DNA of 64,000 nt from DAIDKA01 sp036498905 (GCA_036498905.1 DASYER010000023.1:124001-188000), one strand, 5' to 3'. Shown: positions 25,206 to 34,814, counted from the stretch's first letter. Program-made: numbers and translations. The notes: generated by a model not told the origin, from the letters alone.

Positions 25206-27047
25206 ATGGCCGCTTTTTTGCATCCGCGGGTTATTGAGGTCACGGAGCGCATCCGCGAACGCTCCTGGGCCGAGCGCGATGACTACCTGGCGCGCATGAG
25301 TGCCGCGGCCACCGACAAGGTCACGAATCGCACCCGGCTGTCGTGCACGAATCTGGCGCATGGCTTTGCCAGCGCCGGCGCGGATGACAAGGCGGCGCTC
25401 AGGCAGCTGCGCTGGCCGAACCTCGCGATCATCAACTCCTATAACGACATGCTCTCCGCCCACCAGCCGCTGGAACGCTATCCGGTGATCCTGCGCACCG
25501 CGGCACGCGAGGCCGGCGCCACGGCCCAGGTGGCCGGCGGCGTGCCGGCGATGTGCGATGGCATTACGCAGGGCATGCCGGGGATGGAGCTGTCGCTGTT
25601 CAGTCGCGATGTGATCGCGATGGCTACCGGCGTATCGCTGGCGCATGGCATGTTTGATGCGACGCTGTGCCTGGGTGTGTGCGACAAGATCGTGCCGGGA
25701 CTGCTGATCGGTGCATTGGCTTTCGGGCACCTGCCGACCCTTTTCGTACCCGGCGGTCCGATGCCATCGGGCATCGCGAACAAGGACAAGGCGCGCATCC
25801 GCAAACTGTTCGCCGAAGGCAAGATCGGGCGCGAGGCGCTGCTGGAGTCGGAAGCCGCCAGCTACCACACTGCGGGCACGTGCACCTTCTACGGTACGGC
25901 CAACAGCAACCAGATGCTCATGGAAGTCATGGGGCTGCATCTGCCGGGCAGCGCGTTCATACCGCCGAACACACCGCTGCGTGATGCCCTGACGGCCTTC
26001 GCCGCCAAGCGCGCGGCGCAGATCACGGCGCTGGGCAGCGACTATCGGCCGCTCGCGCGCATGATTGATGAGCGCGCGATGGTGAATGCCGTGGTGGGAC
26101 TGCTCGCCACCGGCGGCAGCACCAATCACACCCTGCATCTGATCGCGATCGCACGGGCCGCAGGTCTGATCCTGGACTGGGAGGATTTTGATCGCCTCTC
26201 GGAGGTCGTGCCGCTGCTGGCGCGTATCTATCCGAATGGCGCCGCCGACGTGAATCACTTCCATGCCGCGGGCGGCGTGGGATTTCTCGTGCGCGAACTG
26301 CTGGATGCGGGACTCATGCACGCGCAGGTCAGCACCGTCGTGGGCGAGGGCCTGCGCGCCTATGCGCGCGAACCTTGGCTCTCGCCGCAGGGCCTGGCGT
26401 GGCGCGATGCGCCCGCCGTGAGCGGCGACACGTCGGTGCTCAGGCCCGTCAGCGACCCTTTCAGCAAGGACGGCGGCCTGAAACTCCTGCGCGGCAACCT
26501 CGGCCGCGCGGTCATCAAGACCTCGGCGGTCGCGGACGCGCACCGGATCGTGGAGGCGCCGGCACGTCTGTTCAACGATCAGGAGGAGGTGCTGACCGCG
26601 TTTCGGGCCGGACAACTGGACTGCGATGCGGTGGTCGTCGTGCGCTACCAGGGGCCGCGAGCGAATGGCATGCCAGAACTGCACCAGCTCACTCCCGCGC
26701 TGGCCTCGCTCCAGGATCGCGGCTTCCATGTCGCCCTGGTCACGGATGGGCGCATGTCGGGCGCGTCGGGCAATGTGCCCGCGGCCATCCATGTCACGCC
26801 GGAAGCAATCCAGGGTGGACCGCTCGCGAAGCTGCGCGATGGAGACGTAATCCGACTCGACAGCCACACAGGTATGCTTGAGGCGAGGGTGACCGCGGCG
26901 GCCTTGCAGGCGCGCGCTGTTGAACCGGTCGACCTGAAGGGCAACGACAGCGGCATGGGTCGGGAGCTGTTCAGACTGTTCAGGGCCTACGCGGCCGGTG
27001 CCGAGCAAGGCGCCGGTGTCGCGGCGTACAAGGTTGAATCAACATGA
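25206..27047 (+). CDS. edd: Phosphogluconate dehydratase
   Basis: First enzyme specific to the Entner-Doudoroff pathway; converts 6-phosphogluconate to 2-keto-3-deoxy-6-phosphogluconate. It belongs to the IlvD/Edd family with an iron-sulfur cluster; Cys in GVCDKI (with others) and the motif NRTRLSCTNLAHGF are visible. Length 613 residues from the ATG at 25206, consistent with the family. The upstream ATG at 25197 is directly next to AGGA and therefore less likely. It overlaps eda by 4 bp (ATGA), so both are co-translated. It forms with zwf and eda the core glucose-catabolic set. Confidence 0.95.
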   Translation: MAAFLHPRVIEVTERIRERSWAERDDYLARMSAAATDKVTNRTRLSCTNLAHGFASAGADDKAALRQLRWPNLAIINSYNDMLSAHQPLERYPVILRTAAREAGATAQVAGGVPAMCDGITQGMPGMELSLFSRDVIAMATGVSLAHGMFDATLCLGVCDKIVPGLLIGALAFGHLPTLFVPGGPMPSGIANKDKARIRKLFAEGKIGREALLESEAASYHTAGTCTFYGTANSNQMLMEVMGLHLPGSAFIPPNTPLRDALTAFAAKRAAQITALGSDYRPLARMIDERAMVNAVVGLLATGGSTNHTLHLIAIARAAGLILDWEDFDRLSEVVPLLARIYPNGAADVNHFHAAGGVGFLVRELLDAGLMHAQVSTVVGEGLRAYAREPWLSPQGLAWRDAPAVSGDTSVLRPVSDPFSKDGGLKLLRGNLGRAVIKTSAVADAHRIVEAPARLFNDQEEVLTAFRAGQLDCDAVVVVRYQGPRANGMPELHQLTPALASLQDRGFHVALVTDGRMSGASGNVPAAIHVTPEAIQGGPLAKLRDGDVIRLDSHTGMLEARVTAAALQARAVEPVDLKGNDSGMGRELFRLFRAYAAGAEQGAGVAAYKVEST

Positions 27048-27673
27048 AGATCCGTGAGGTGTTGGCGCTGGCGCCGGTCATCCCGGTGCTGACCGTGGCC
27101 AAAGTGGAGCACGCGGCGCCACTGGCCAAGGCCCTGTGTGCCGGGGGACTGAAGGTGCTGGAGATCACGCTGCGCACGTCCGCCGCCCTGGCGGTGATCG
27201 AGGCCATGCGCAAGGCGGTGCCGGAGGCAGTGGTGGGTGCGGGCACGCTGCTGCGGCCCCAGGACTTCAAGCGGGCGGAACAGGCCGGCGCACAGTTCGC
27301 GGTAACCCCGGGCCTCACTCCGCAGCTGGCCGAGGCGGCCAAAACGGTCACATTCCCGCTGTTGCCCGGGATCATCAGCCCGAGCGAGATTCTGCTGGCG
27401 CTGCATTTCGGCTATGACACCTTAAAGTTCTTCCCCGCACAGCAGGCCGGCGGCATTCCCATGCTGCAGGCCTTCGCCGGCCCCTTCGCGAGCGTCGCGT
27501 TCTGCCCGACCGGCGGTATTTCCCGGGATACGGCACCGGACTTTCTGAAGCTGCGCAACGTGCTGTGTGTGGGCGGCTCCTGGGTGGCCCCGAACTCCCT
27601 GGTCGAACAGGGTGATTTCGCCGGCATCGAGGCCCTGGCCCGGGATGCCGCCGCATTGCCCCGACACAGCTAA
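27044..27673 (+). CDS. eda: 2-keto-3-deoxy-6-phosphogluconate aldolase
   Basis: Splits KDPG into pyruvate and glyceraldehyde 3-phosphate, the last step of the Entner-Doudoroff route. The 209-residue TIM-barrel protein has the N-terminal APVIPVLTVAKVEHA, the family Glu in LKVLEITLRT, and the Schiff-base Lys in DTLKFFPA. It starts inside the edd stop codon. A gap of 67 bp follows before hemA, with no recognisable terminator, so read-through into the heme cluster is possible. Confidence 0.95.
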   Translation: MKIREVLALAPVIPVLTVAKVEHAAPLAKALCAGGLKVLEITLRTSAALAVIEAMRKAVPEAVVGAGTLLRPQDFKRAEQAGAQFAVTPGLTPQLAEAAKTVTFPLLPGIISPSEILLALHFGYDTLKFFPAQQAGGIPMLQAFAGPFASVAFCPTGGISRDTAPDFLKLRNVLCVGGSWVAPNSLVEQGDFAGIEALARDAAALPRHS

Positions 27674-27740
27674 AGGCAATCCCGCCCCGCCGTGACCGTT
27701 TGGTGACACTTCCGGCCCGAACCGGTGGTCAGCTGCCCGG

Positions 27741-29021
27741 ATGCATAGAATCGGCATTGTGGGTGTGTCGTACCGGCACGCGAGTGCCGGTCAGGTCGCG
27801 CAATTTGCGGTGCCCAAGGACGCCCTAGCCCATCGGTTGGGTGTCTTGCGCGAGGCACTGCGGGGCGCCGAAGTGCTGTATCTGTCCACCTGCAATCGGG
27901 TCGAAGTCATCTATGCCGCGGCGGAGCCTGCCACCGACCGGCGCAGCGATATTTTCCGCGCACTGACCGGCCGCGAGCCTGTCAATGGTGAGGCCTCGGC
28001 GGCCCTGAGGGCCTGGACGGGCGAGGCCGCGGTCGAACATCTGCTGCTCGTCGCCTGCGGCATGGATTCGGCACAGGCCGGGGAGCAGGAAATCTACGTG
28101 CAGCTGCGCGCGGCCTGGCAGGCGGCGCGCGAGGCGCAGGTCAGCGGTCCGCTCCTGGATCGCATTCTCAGCGAAGCGATGAACATGGCCCGCGTGGCCC
28201 ATCGGATCGCGACGTACGATGCACCCTCGCTGGCGGACCTGGCGGTGGGACGGGTGCTGCAGCATCTGGCCAGTCACCCGGCGGCTGCAACGGTGGGCCT
28301 GGTGGGTGTCTCACCGATGACGCGGCGTTGCGGGCTGCGGCTGCGCGAGCGCGGGGTGGCCATCAAGGTGATCAACCGCTCGCTCGATACGGCATTGGAA
28401 CTGGCCACGGAACTGGGCGCGACCGCGGTGTCGCTGGAGTCATTCAGACAGGATCCGGGCAGCTCCAATTGCGCCGCGCTGGTTTGCGCCAGCGGCGCCA
28501 CCGAGCCGGTGATCGACCGGGCCGTGCTGGTGAAACTGGCCGGTACGCGGCCACTGCTGATGGATTTTGGTCTTCCGCCGAATGTGGATGTGGATGCTGC
28601 GCGCGTGCTCGATTTCACGCGTGTGGGCATGGATGATCTGGTGCAGACTGCGCGGGACGGCCGGGTCGAGCATCTGCTGCGCCTGGCGCCGGTGCGCGCC
28701 GCCATTGATACGCACCTGGCGCGGCTGCGCAGCGAACTGGCCGCACGGGCGATCGGGCCGCAGCTGGCCCGACTGCGCGATGACTTCGAGCGCATTACGG
28801 CCGGGGAAGTGGAGCGCCTGTTGCGCGAGACGTTGCCGGACCTGGATGACAGCCAGCGCCATCAGCTGTCCGGTTGGGGCCGTACCCTGGCGCACCGGCT
28901 GGCGCATCTGCCCCTGTCGGGATTGCGCGCCGCCGCCGAACACGCCGGGCCGGAAGTCACCGATGCATTTTTCAGGGAAGCCCGGCTCAGCCGCAAGGCC
29001 GATGCCGGGGACAACGAGTGA
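27741..29021 (+). CDS. hemA: Glutamyl-tRNA reductase (divergent)
   Basis: Reduces glutamyl-tRNA to glutamate-1-semialdehyde with NADPH, the first committed step of C5 heme synthesis. The 426-residue protein keeps the catalytic Cys51 in STCNRVE and the N-terminal GVSYRHASAGQVAQFA with Ser and His. Several positions normally conserved are changed: the loop after the Cys region reads AGEQEIYVQL in place of GEPQILGQV, and the NADPH-binding stretch reads VGLVGVSPMTRRCGL in place of VGAGEM. The gene is followed directly by hemL (TGA overlaps a possible GTG), which supports the assignment despite divergence. ATG at 27741 has only a weak ribosome-binding site. Confidence 0.9.
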   Translation: MHRIGIVGVSYRHASAGQVAQFAVPKDALAHRLGVLREALRGAEVLYLSTCNRVEVIYAAAEPATDRRSDIFRALTGREPVNGEASAALRAWTGEAAVEHLLLVACGMDSAQAGEQEIYVQLRAAWQAAREAQVSGPLLDRILSEAMNMARVAHRIATYDAPSLADLAVGRVLQHLASHPAAATVGLVGVSPMTRRCGLRLRERGVAIKVINRSLDTALELATELGATAVSLESFRQDPGSSNCAALVCASGATEPVIDRAVLVKLAGTRPLLMDFGLPPNVDVDAARVLDFTRVGMDDLVQTARDGRVEHLLRLAPVRAAIDTHLARLRSELAARAIGPQLARLRDDFERITAGEVERLLRETLPDLDDSQRHQLSGWGRTLAHRLAHLPLSGLRAAAEHAGPEVTDAFFREARLSRKADAGDNE

Positions 29022-29026
29022 GCTCG

Positions 29027-30331
29027 ATGCACAAGACTGAACCAAACGTTCGATCGGAGAGCCTGTACGCCCGCGCCCGTCGCGTCATACCGGGCGGCGT
29101 CAATTCGCCGGTGCGGGCGTTCCGCGCCGTCGGCGGCTCCCCGTTGTTCATTGCCCGCGGCTCGGGTCCCTACATCTTTGATGTCGACGGCAACCGCTAC
29201 CTGGACTTCGTGGGCTCCTGGGGCCCGCTGATCCTGGGTCATGCCCATCCGCAGGTGATCGCGGCCATCGATGAGGCCGCCCGCGACGGCACCACCTTCG
29301 GCGCGCCCTGCGAGGCCGAAGTGGAGCTGGCCGAGCGCGTCGTCAGCGCCTATCCGGGACTGGAACAGGTGCGTTTCGTCTCCTCGGGCACCGAGGCCAC
29401 CATGAGCGCCATCCGGGTGGCGCGTGCCGCCACCGGACGGGACCTGATCGTCAAGTTTTCCGGCTGCTATCACGGTCACGCCGACCACCTGCTCGTGGCC
29501 GCAGGTTCCGGGCTCGCAACCTTTGGTACCGCCTCCTCGGCAGGTGTACCGGCGGCCTTCGTCGCCGCCACCCGCGTGCTGGCGCTGGATGATGAGGAGG
29601 CCTTGCGGGATCTGTTCGCGCGCGAGGGTTCGACCATCGCCGCCGTGATCATTGAGCCGGTGCCCGCGAATCATGGACTGCTCCTGCAGCGCAAGGCCTT
29701 CCTGGAACTGTTGCGCGAGCAGACGCGCAAGCATGGCGCCCTGTTGATATTCGACGAAGTGATTTCAGGCTTTCGCGTGGCCAAGGGTGGCGCGGCGCAG
29801 TACTACGGCATCACCCCGGACATGGCGACCTTCGGCAAGGTCATCGGCGGCGGCATGCCGGTAGGCGCCTTCGGGGCATCGACCGCCATCATGAGTCGCC
29901 TGGCTCCCGATGGGGACACCTACCAGGCCGGCACGCTGTCCGGGAACCCCGTGGCCATGGCCGCCGGCATCGCGACCCTGGACATCCTGGACCGCGAGTC
30001 CGCCTGGGTGCAGCTGGAGAGCCGCGGTGCGCGGCTCGAAAAGCTGCTCGCACCCATTGTCGCCAGCGCGCCCTTTGCGCTGCATCTGGTGCGCCTGGGG
30101 AGCCTGCTGTGGCTGTCGCTGCATGATGAGCCGACGCTGCGTCGCGCCGGCACCCTCTCGGCACAGGCGTCGACCCGTTTCCAGAAACTCTTTCACGCGA
30201 TGCTGGCGCGTGGCATCTATATCGCTCCTTCCGCGTATGAGGTCACCTTCATCTCGCTGGCCCATTGCGACGACGATCTGCAGCGCTTCGCGAGCGCCCT
30301 GGCCGAATCCATCGCGATCGCCGCCGCTTAG
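29027..30331 (+). CDS. hemL: Glutamate-1-semialdehyde 2,1-aminomutase
   Basis: PLP enzyme that converts glutamate-1-semialdehyde to 5-aminolevulinate. The 434-residue product has IPGGVNSPVRAF, RFVSSGTEATMSAIR, IFDEVISGFR and the PLP-binding Lys271 in FGKVIGGGMP. The start is the ATG at 29027; an upstream in-frame GTG at 29018 overlaps the hemA stop and would add three residues. It acts directly on the HemA product, often by channelling. The start of the sensor kinase gene is 8 bp downstream. Confidence 0.95.
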   Translation: MHKTEPNVRSESLYARARRVIPGGVNSPVRAFRAVGGSPLFIARGSGPYIFDVDGNRYLDFVGSWGPLILGHAHPQVIAAIDEAARDGTTFGAPCEAEVELAERVVSAYPGLEQVRFVSSGTEATMSAIRVARAATGRDLIVKFSGCYHGHADHLLVAAGSGLATFGTASSAGVPAAFVAATRVLALDDEEALRDLFAREGSTIAAVIIEPVPANHGLLLQRKAFLELLREQTRKHGALLIFDEVISGFRVAKGGAAQYYGITPDMATFGKVIGGGMPVGAFGASTAIMSRLAPDGDTYQAGTLSGNPVAMAAGIATLDILDRESAWVQLESRGARLEKLLAPIVASAPFALHLVRLGSLLWLSLHDEPTLRRAGTLSAQASTRFQKLFHAMLARGIYIAPSAYEVTFISLAHCDDDLQRFASALAESIAIAAA

Positions 30332-30339
30332 ACGCTCCG

Positions 30340-31425
30340 ATGAAACGCACCCGCCTGTTTCAGATCACGGTATTGCTGCTGGTCATCGTGTCCGCGGTGC
30401 AGGTGGGCTATTGGATCTTTGACCAGCACCAGCGCGCCGCGGAAAGAACGGTGGCCCTGACCCGGCTCTACGAGCAGCAAAGCGCAGCGGCCCGCAGCAT
30501 GGTCGCCGCGGGCATGTCCGTGGCGAGCGTGGGCGCGGTGTTTCCCGACCTGTATGTAAGTGCAACGCAAGTGAGCGTTGCCCCGGAGCGTCGCGCCGAG
30601 CTGCTGAGCGATCAGCACCGACGTCTCACCCAATACCTGTGGGAAGGCGGCTTCTTTTTGTTTGCGCTGCTGTCCTGCATCGGCGTGATCTTCGCGGCGT
30701 TGCGGGTGGAAACGCGGGTACTGGCCGAGCAGGAACAGTTCCTCGCGCTGGTGTCGCATCAGTTCAAGACGCCGCTGGCGAGTCTGCAGTTGTCTCTTGA
30801 GACCATGAGCCTGCGCCAGCTCCCACCGGAGCGTTCGCGCGCGTTGATGGACCGCATGCTCTCGGATCTGACGCGCATGGCCACGATGGTGGGCCAGATC
30901 CTGGACAGCTCGCGCCTCTCGCATGGCCGCATGGAGCTGAAGAGCGAAGCGGTACAGCTGGATGCGACCATCAACCGCATCGTCAGTCAGTACCTGGAGC
31001 GGGCGCAGACCGATCACATCAGCATCGAATCGCAGGTGCATGCGCAGCTGCAGGTGCAATCCGACCCGATCGCGGTGGATGCGGTGGTGCGCAATGTGCT
31101 GGAGAACGCGCTTGCAGCCGTCGCGCCGGTGGGCGGTGGCAAGGTCACGCTCATCGCGCGTGCCGTGGGAGAGGAGATCGAGCTGGCGGTGCGCGATAGC
31201 GGCATCGGGTTTCGTCCTGATGACCAGGAGCAGCTGTTCCGCAAATTCTCGCGGCTCAACGCCGGGGCCGGCAGCAGCTACTACGGCACCGGGTTGGGCC
31301 TGTTCATCGTGCAGCGGCTGATGCAGCTGTCCGGAGGCCGCGTCAGCGCGAGCAGCGAAGGCCTCGGGCGCGGGGCCGAATTTCTGCTGCATTGGCCCCG
31401 CGCCGAAAATGCGACGAGCCCATGA
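30340..31425 (+). CDS. Sensor histidine kinase embedded in heme cluster
   Basis: Two-component sensor of 361 residues. Topology: membrane segment 7-27, a short periplasmic loop of about 75 residues, membrane segment 104-122, then the H-box LALVSHQFKTPLASL with His140, and the ATPase boxes VRNVLENALAAV (N), VRDSGIGF (G1) and YYGTGLGLFIVQRL (G2). The periplasmic loop shows no recognised sensor domain and contains no obvious heme-binding Cys-Pro motif. The start at ATG 30340 is 8 bp after hemL; the stop overlaps the response regulator start (ATGA). Location between hemL and hemC suggests that the pair regulates tetrapyrrole genes or responds to their products, an inference only. Confidence 0.93.
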   Translation: MKRTRLFQITVLLLVIVSAVQVGYWIFDQHQRAAERTVALTRLYEQQSAAARSMVAAGMSVASVGAVFPDLYVSATQVSVAPERRAELLSDQHRRLTQYLWEGGFFLFALLSCIGVIFAALRVETRVLAEQEQFLALVSHQFKTPLASLQLSLETMSLRQLPPERSRALMDRMLSDLTRMATMVGQILDSSRLSHGRMELKSEAVQLDATINRIVSQYLERAQTDHISIESQVHAQLQVQSDPIAVDAVVRNVLENALAAVAPVGGGKVTLIARAVGEEIELAVRDSGIGFRPDDQEQLFRKFSRLNAGAGSSYYGTGLGLFIVQRLMQLSGGRVSASSEGLGRGAEFLLHWPRAENATSP

Positions 31426-32144
31426 GCGAGGGGGTCTATCAGGTGCTGGTAGTCGAGGATGATCCGCATCTGGCGGCAGGGGTGGTCGAGAACCTGCGCG
31501 CCGAGGGCTATGCGGTCGATTCCGTCGGCGACGGGCGCAAGGCCGTCGAATGGTTCGACACCCACAGCTGCGACCTCATCGTGCTCGATGTCATGCTGCC
31601 CGGTATGGATGGCTTCGAGGTGTGCAGCACGCTGCGCGGCCGCGGCACGACCACTCCGGTGCTGTTCCTGACCGCGCGCGGCGATGCGGCGGATCGGATC
31701 CGCGGCCTGGAAGCGGGCGGCGATGACTATTTGGCCAAGCCGTTTCATCTGCAGGAATTTCTGCTGCGGGTGCGCGCGATCCTGCGTCGTTGGGACTGGT
31801 ACCGATCCTCGGCGCGAACCACCGGATCGGATGTCCTGAAGTTCGCCGGCAATGAAGTCGACTTTCGCGCCTTCCGCGGTCGCTCCTGGAACGGTGAGGT
31901 TCAGGAACTGACCGAAAAGGAGGCGATGATTCTCAAGGTGCTGGCCGAGAAGCCCGGCGAAATCGTCTCGCGTGAGGACCTGCTGGAGAAGGTGTGGGGC
32001 TATGACGTCTTCCCCTCGACCCGCACGGTCGATAATTTCATTCTCAAACTGCGCAAGCGCTTCGAACGCGATCCGGCCGAGCCGATCCATTTCCTGACGG
32101 TGTGGGGCGTGGGCTACCGGTTCATTTCGGGAGACGAGCCATGA
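31422..32144 (+). CDS. Response regulator, OmpR family
   Basis: DNA-binding response regulator of 240 residues. The receiver domain has the acidic pair EDD at residues 12-14, phospho-acceptor Asp56 in VLDVMLPG and the Lys in AKPF. The C-terminal winged helix (ELTEKEAMILKVLAEKPGEI, then SREDLLEKVWGYDVFPSTRT) is of the OmpR/PhoB type. It starts inside the stop of the histidine kinase gene and its own stop overlaps the hemC start (ATGA). Cognate kinase: the preceding gene. Targets unknown; candidate target is the hem operon itself. Confidence 0.94.
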   Translation: MSEGVYQVLVVEDDPHLAAGVVENLRAEGYAVDSVGDGRKAVEWFDTHSCDLIVLDVMLPGMDGFEVCSTLRGRGTTTPVLFLTARGDAADRIRGLEAGGDDYLAKPFHLQEFLLRVRAILRRWDWYRSSARTTGSDVLKFAGNEVDFRAFRGRSWNGEVQELTEKEAMILKVLAEKPGEIVSREDLLEKVWGYDVFPSTRTVDNFILKLRKRFERDPAEPIHFLTVWGVGYRFISGDEP

Positions 32145-33088
32145 GCGCGCGCACCTTGCGCATTGGCACACGCGCTTCGGCGCTCGCCCTATGGCAGGCA
32201 CATCGCGTCGCGGATCTGATCCGCGCCCAGCCCGGCGCACCGGAAGTCGAACTGGTGCATATCAGAACCGAGGGTGATGTGCGCACCGACATCCCGCTGT
32301 GGGCCGCGGGTGGGCGGGCCTTTTTCACGCGTGAAATCGACCGGGCGCAGCTGGCGAACGAAGTCGACATTGCCGTGCATTCGCTCAAAGACCTCTCGAC
32401 GCTGCTTGCGCAGGGCCTGGAACTCGCGGCGGTGCTGGAGCGCGAGGATCCGCGCGACGCCTTGCTCACGCAAAAGGGCGCCAGCCTCAAGGATCTGCCG
32501 CAGGGTGCACGCGTAGGCACCAGCAGTCTGCGGCGCCGTGCCTTCCTGCTGCGCGCGCGCCCGGATCTATCCCTGTTGGAGCTGCGCGGGAATGTGCCCA
32601 CGCGCATCGAGCGGCTCGCCGAAGGCAAGTACGACGCCATCGTGCTGGCCACGGCGGGCCTGAAGCGCCTGAATCTGTCCGCACACATCGCGGCCCACAT
32701 CGAGCCGGCGGTGATGCCCCCGGCGGTCTCACAGGGGGCCATCGGGGTGTGCGCGCGCACCGGCGATGAATCGGCCTTGCGCTGGTTACGCGCATTGGAC
32801 CATGCCGCGACGCGCGTCGCGGTAAGCGCCGAACGGGCGCTGCTGCGACGGATCGAAGGCGGCTGCCAGGTGCCGCTGGGGGCACTGGCGAGGCTGGAGG
32901 GCACGCGCCTGACGCTCACCGCCAGCGTGTGCGCGCTGGATGGCACGGTGTCGATGGATTGCGAGGATCAGGCGCCCGCGTCGGAGGCGCTGGCATTGGG
33001 TGTCCGCGTCGCAGAACAACTGCTGGCCCGCGGCGCGGGCGACATCATTGCCCAGCAGCGCACCCCCCCGAGCGCGGAACTGCCATGA
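32141..33088 (+). CDS. hemC: Porphobilinogen deaminase (hydroxymethylbilane synthase)
   Basis: Polymerises four porphobilinogens to hydroxymethylbilane. The 315-residue product has the N-terminal LRIGTRASALALWQAH, the catalytic Asp in VHSLKDL, the arginine-rich GTSSLRRRAFL, and the dipyrromethane cofactor-binding Cys242 in EGGCQVPLG. The ATG at 32141 overlaps the stop of the response regulator; the stop overlaps hemD. It is one of the seven heme-biosynthetic genes arranged here without meaningful gaps. Confidence 0.96.
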   Translation: MSARTLRIGTRASALALWQAHRVADLIRAQPGAPEVELVHIRTEGDVRTDIPLWAAGGRAFFTREIDRAQLANEVDIAVHSLKDLSTLLAQGLELAAVLEREDPRDALLTQKGASLKDLPQGARVGTSSLRRRAFLLRARPDLSLLELRGNVPTRIERLAEGKYDAIVLATAGLKRLNLSAHIAAHIEPAVMPPAVSQGAIGVCARTGDESALRWLRALDHAATRVAVSAERALLRRIEGGCQVPLGALARLEGTRLTLTASVCALDGTVSMDCEDQAPASEALALGVRVAEQLLARGAGDIIAQQRTPPSAELP

Positions 33089-33834
33089 GCGCCGCGGTGG
33101 TCGTGACGCGCGATGAGCCGGCCGATGGGCCACTCAGCCGCGAACTGCGCGCCCTGGGACTTCAGGTCCTGGGCTGGCCGGTGCTGAGCATCGGCGCGGC
33201 CGGCAACCACGACGCGCTCGAGCAGGCTCTGGGGCGTTTGAATCAATTCGACTGGCTGGTTTTCGCGAGCCAGCACGCGGTGGCCGAAGTCGTGTTGCGG
33301 GTACCGGTGCCCCCGGCCTATCTGAACATCGCGGCGGTGGGTGAGCGGACGGCGCAGGCCTTGAGCGCTGCCGGGTGGCAGGTCACGGCAGTACCGCGGC
33401 AGCAGAGCGCGGAAGGGCTCGTTGCCGAGTTGGCCCCACGGCTCACACCGGGCACGCGCGTATTGTTTCCGGCCGGGTCGCGCTCGCTGCCCACGCTGCG
33501 CGAGGGATTGAGCGACGCAGGCGCCATCGTGACCCAGGTCGAAGCCTACTCGACACTGCCGGGAGCACTCGATATTCAAAGCTGCCAGCAGTGGATCGAG
33601 CGAGGCGACATCGGGGCGGTGACCTTCACGAGTCCCTCGGCGGTTCAGGAGTTGGATCGGGCATTGGGAACGATGGCCTTCAACGAACTGCTCGATGGCG
33701 CGACGGCGATTTCCCTGGGGACGACCACGGGTCGCACCCTGGCGGCGCGCGGTTACGCGAGCGCACTGGCCATGCCGGCCACGCTGACTGGCATGGCCCA
33801 CACCACTTTACGATTCATTCAGACGAGAGCATGA
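33085..33834 (+). CDS. hemD: Uroporphyrinogen-III synthase
   Basis: Cyclises hydroxymethylbilane to uroporphyrinogen III with inversion of ring D. The 249-residue protein is weakly conserved in sequence, as is normal for the family; the pattern VVVTRDEPADGPLSREL, WLVFASQHAV, and GAVTFTSPSAVQ, together with position between hemC and hemB, supports the call. The start ATG lies in the hemC stop (ATGA) and the stop overlaps the hemB start. Confidence 0.92.
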   Translation: MSAAVVVTRDEPADGPLSRELRALGLQVLGWPVLSIGAAGNHDALEQALGRLNQFDWLVFASQHAVAEVVLRVPVPPAYLNIAAVGERTAQALSAAGWQVTAVPRQQSAEGLVAELAPRLTPGTRVLFPAGSRSLPTLREGLSDAGAIVTQVEAYSTLPGALDIQSCQQWIERGDIGAVTFTSPSAVQELDRALGTMAFNELLDGATAISLGTTTGRTLAARGYASALAMPATLTGMAHTTLRFIQTRA

Positions 33835-34814
33835 CTATGGGTTTTCCGACGGCAAGACCGCGCCGCCTGCGCCAAAGCGAAAGCTGGCGGGCGATGGTGC
33901 GCGAGACCGAACTATCAGTCTCTGACTTCGTGTACCCGATGTTCATCGTGCCGGGCACGAGAGTGCGGCATGCGGTCTCGGCCATGCCCGGGGTATCACA
34001 GTTCTCGGTCGATGAAATCATTCTCGAGGCACGCAAGGTCGCGCAGACCGGCGTGCGGGCGCTGATCCTGTTCAGCGCGCCCGATCAGAAGGATCCCGAG
34101 GCGTCCGCTTTCCTTGATCCCGACGGCCTGGTACCGCGCGCGGTCGCGGGTATCAAACAGGCCTGCCCGGACCTGCTGGTGTGGACCGATGTGTGTCTGT
34201 GCAGCGCCACTGATCATGGTCACTGCGGCCATGTGCTGCCCAATGGCGTCATCGACAATGATTCATCCATCGCGACCCTCGCCAAAGTCGCGCTCAACCA
34301 TGCGCGCGCCGGAGCCGATGCGGTCGCGCCCAGCGACATGATGGACGGCCGCGTGGCCGCGATCCGGCAGTTGCTGGATGCGAACGGCTTCACGGGCATC
34401 CCGGTCGTGTCCTATGCCGCGAAATACGCGTCGGCCTTCTACGGGCCGTTCCGCGAAGCCGCGGACTCCGCCCCGGCATTCGGCGACCGGCGCTCCTATC
34501 AGATGGATCCGGCCAATGTGCGCGAGGCGCTGCGCGAGGTGCTCGGAGATGTGGAGGAGGGCGCCGACATGGTCATGGTCAAACCGGCCGGTCCGTACCT
34601 GGATGTGATCCGCCGGGTCCGAGACGCCGTGAATGTCCCGGTGGTCGCCTATCAGGTCTCGGGCGAATACAGTCTGCTGAAAGCGGCCGCCGAACGCGGC
34701 TGGATCGATGAACGCGCGGCGGCTCTTGAAACCCTCGTCGGCATTAAGCGTGCCGGCGCGGACCTGATCCTCTCCTACTTCGCCCCGCAGATGTCGACCT
34801 GGTTGGGCAAGTAG
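33831..34814 (+). CDS. hemB: Delta-aminolevulinic acid dehydratase (porphobilinogen synthase)
   Basis: Condenses two 5-aminolevulinate molecules to porphobilinogen. The 327-residue protein carries two Schiff-base lysines, in SYAAKYAS and MVMVKPAG, and the segment DVCLCSATDHGHCG with three Cys, the zinc-site type rather than the magnesium type. The ATG at 33831 overlaps the hemD stop; ATG at 33837 is an alternative. It is followed immediately by hemE with no intervening base. Zinc dependence is an inference from the Cys residues. Confidence 0.96.
   Translation: MTMGFPTARPRRLRQSESWRAMVRETELSVSDFVYPMFIVPGTRVRHAVSAMPGVSQFSVDEIILEARKVAQTGVRALILFSAPDQKDPEASAFLDPDGLVPRAVAGIKQACPDLLVWTDVCLCSATDHGHCGHVLPNGVIDNDSSIATLAKVALNHARAGADAVAPSDMMDGRVAAIRQLLDANGFTGIPVVSYAAKYASAFYGPFREAADSAPAFGDRRSYQMDPANVREALREVLGDVEEGADMVMVKPAGPYLDVIRRVRDAVNVPVVAYQVSGEYSLLKAAAERGWIDERAAALETLVGIKRAGADLILSYFAPQMSTWLGK

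Noticed and set aside
25140..27008. Upstream extension of the zwf reading frame across edd on the minus strand (about 620 extra residues)
   Set aside because: It is antisense to edd, has no recognisable domain and is a product of high GC content. The zwf ATG at 25139 and family length of 487 residues fit much better.
28862..29734. Minus-strand frame of 290 residues over hemA/hemL
   Set aside because: It overlaps two well-supported heme genes and shows no family resemblance.
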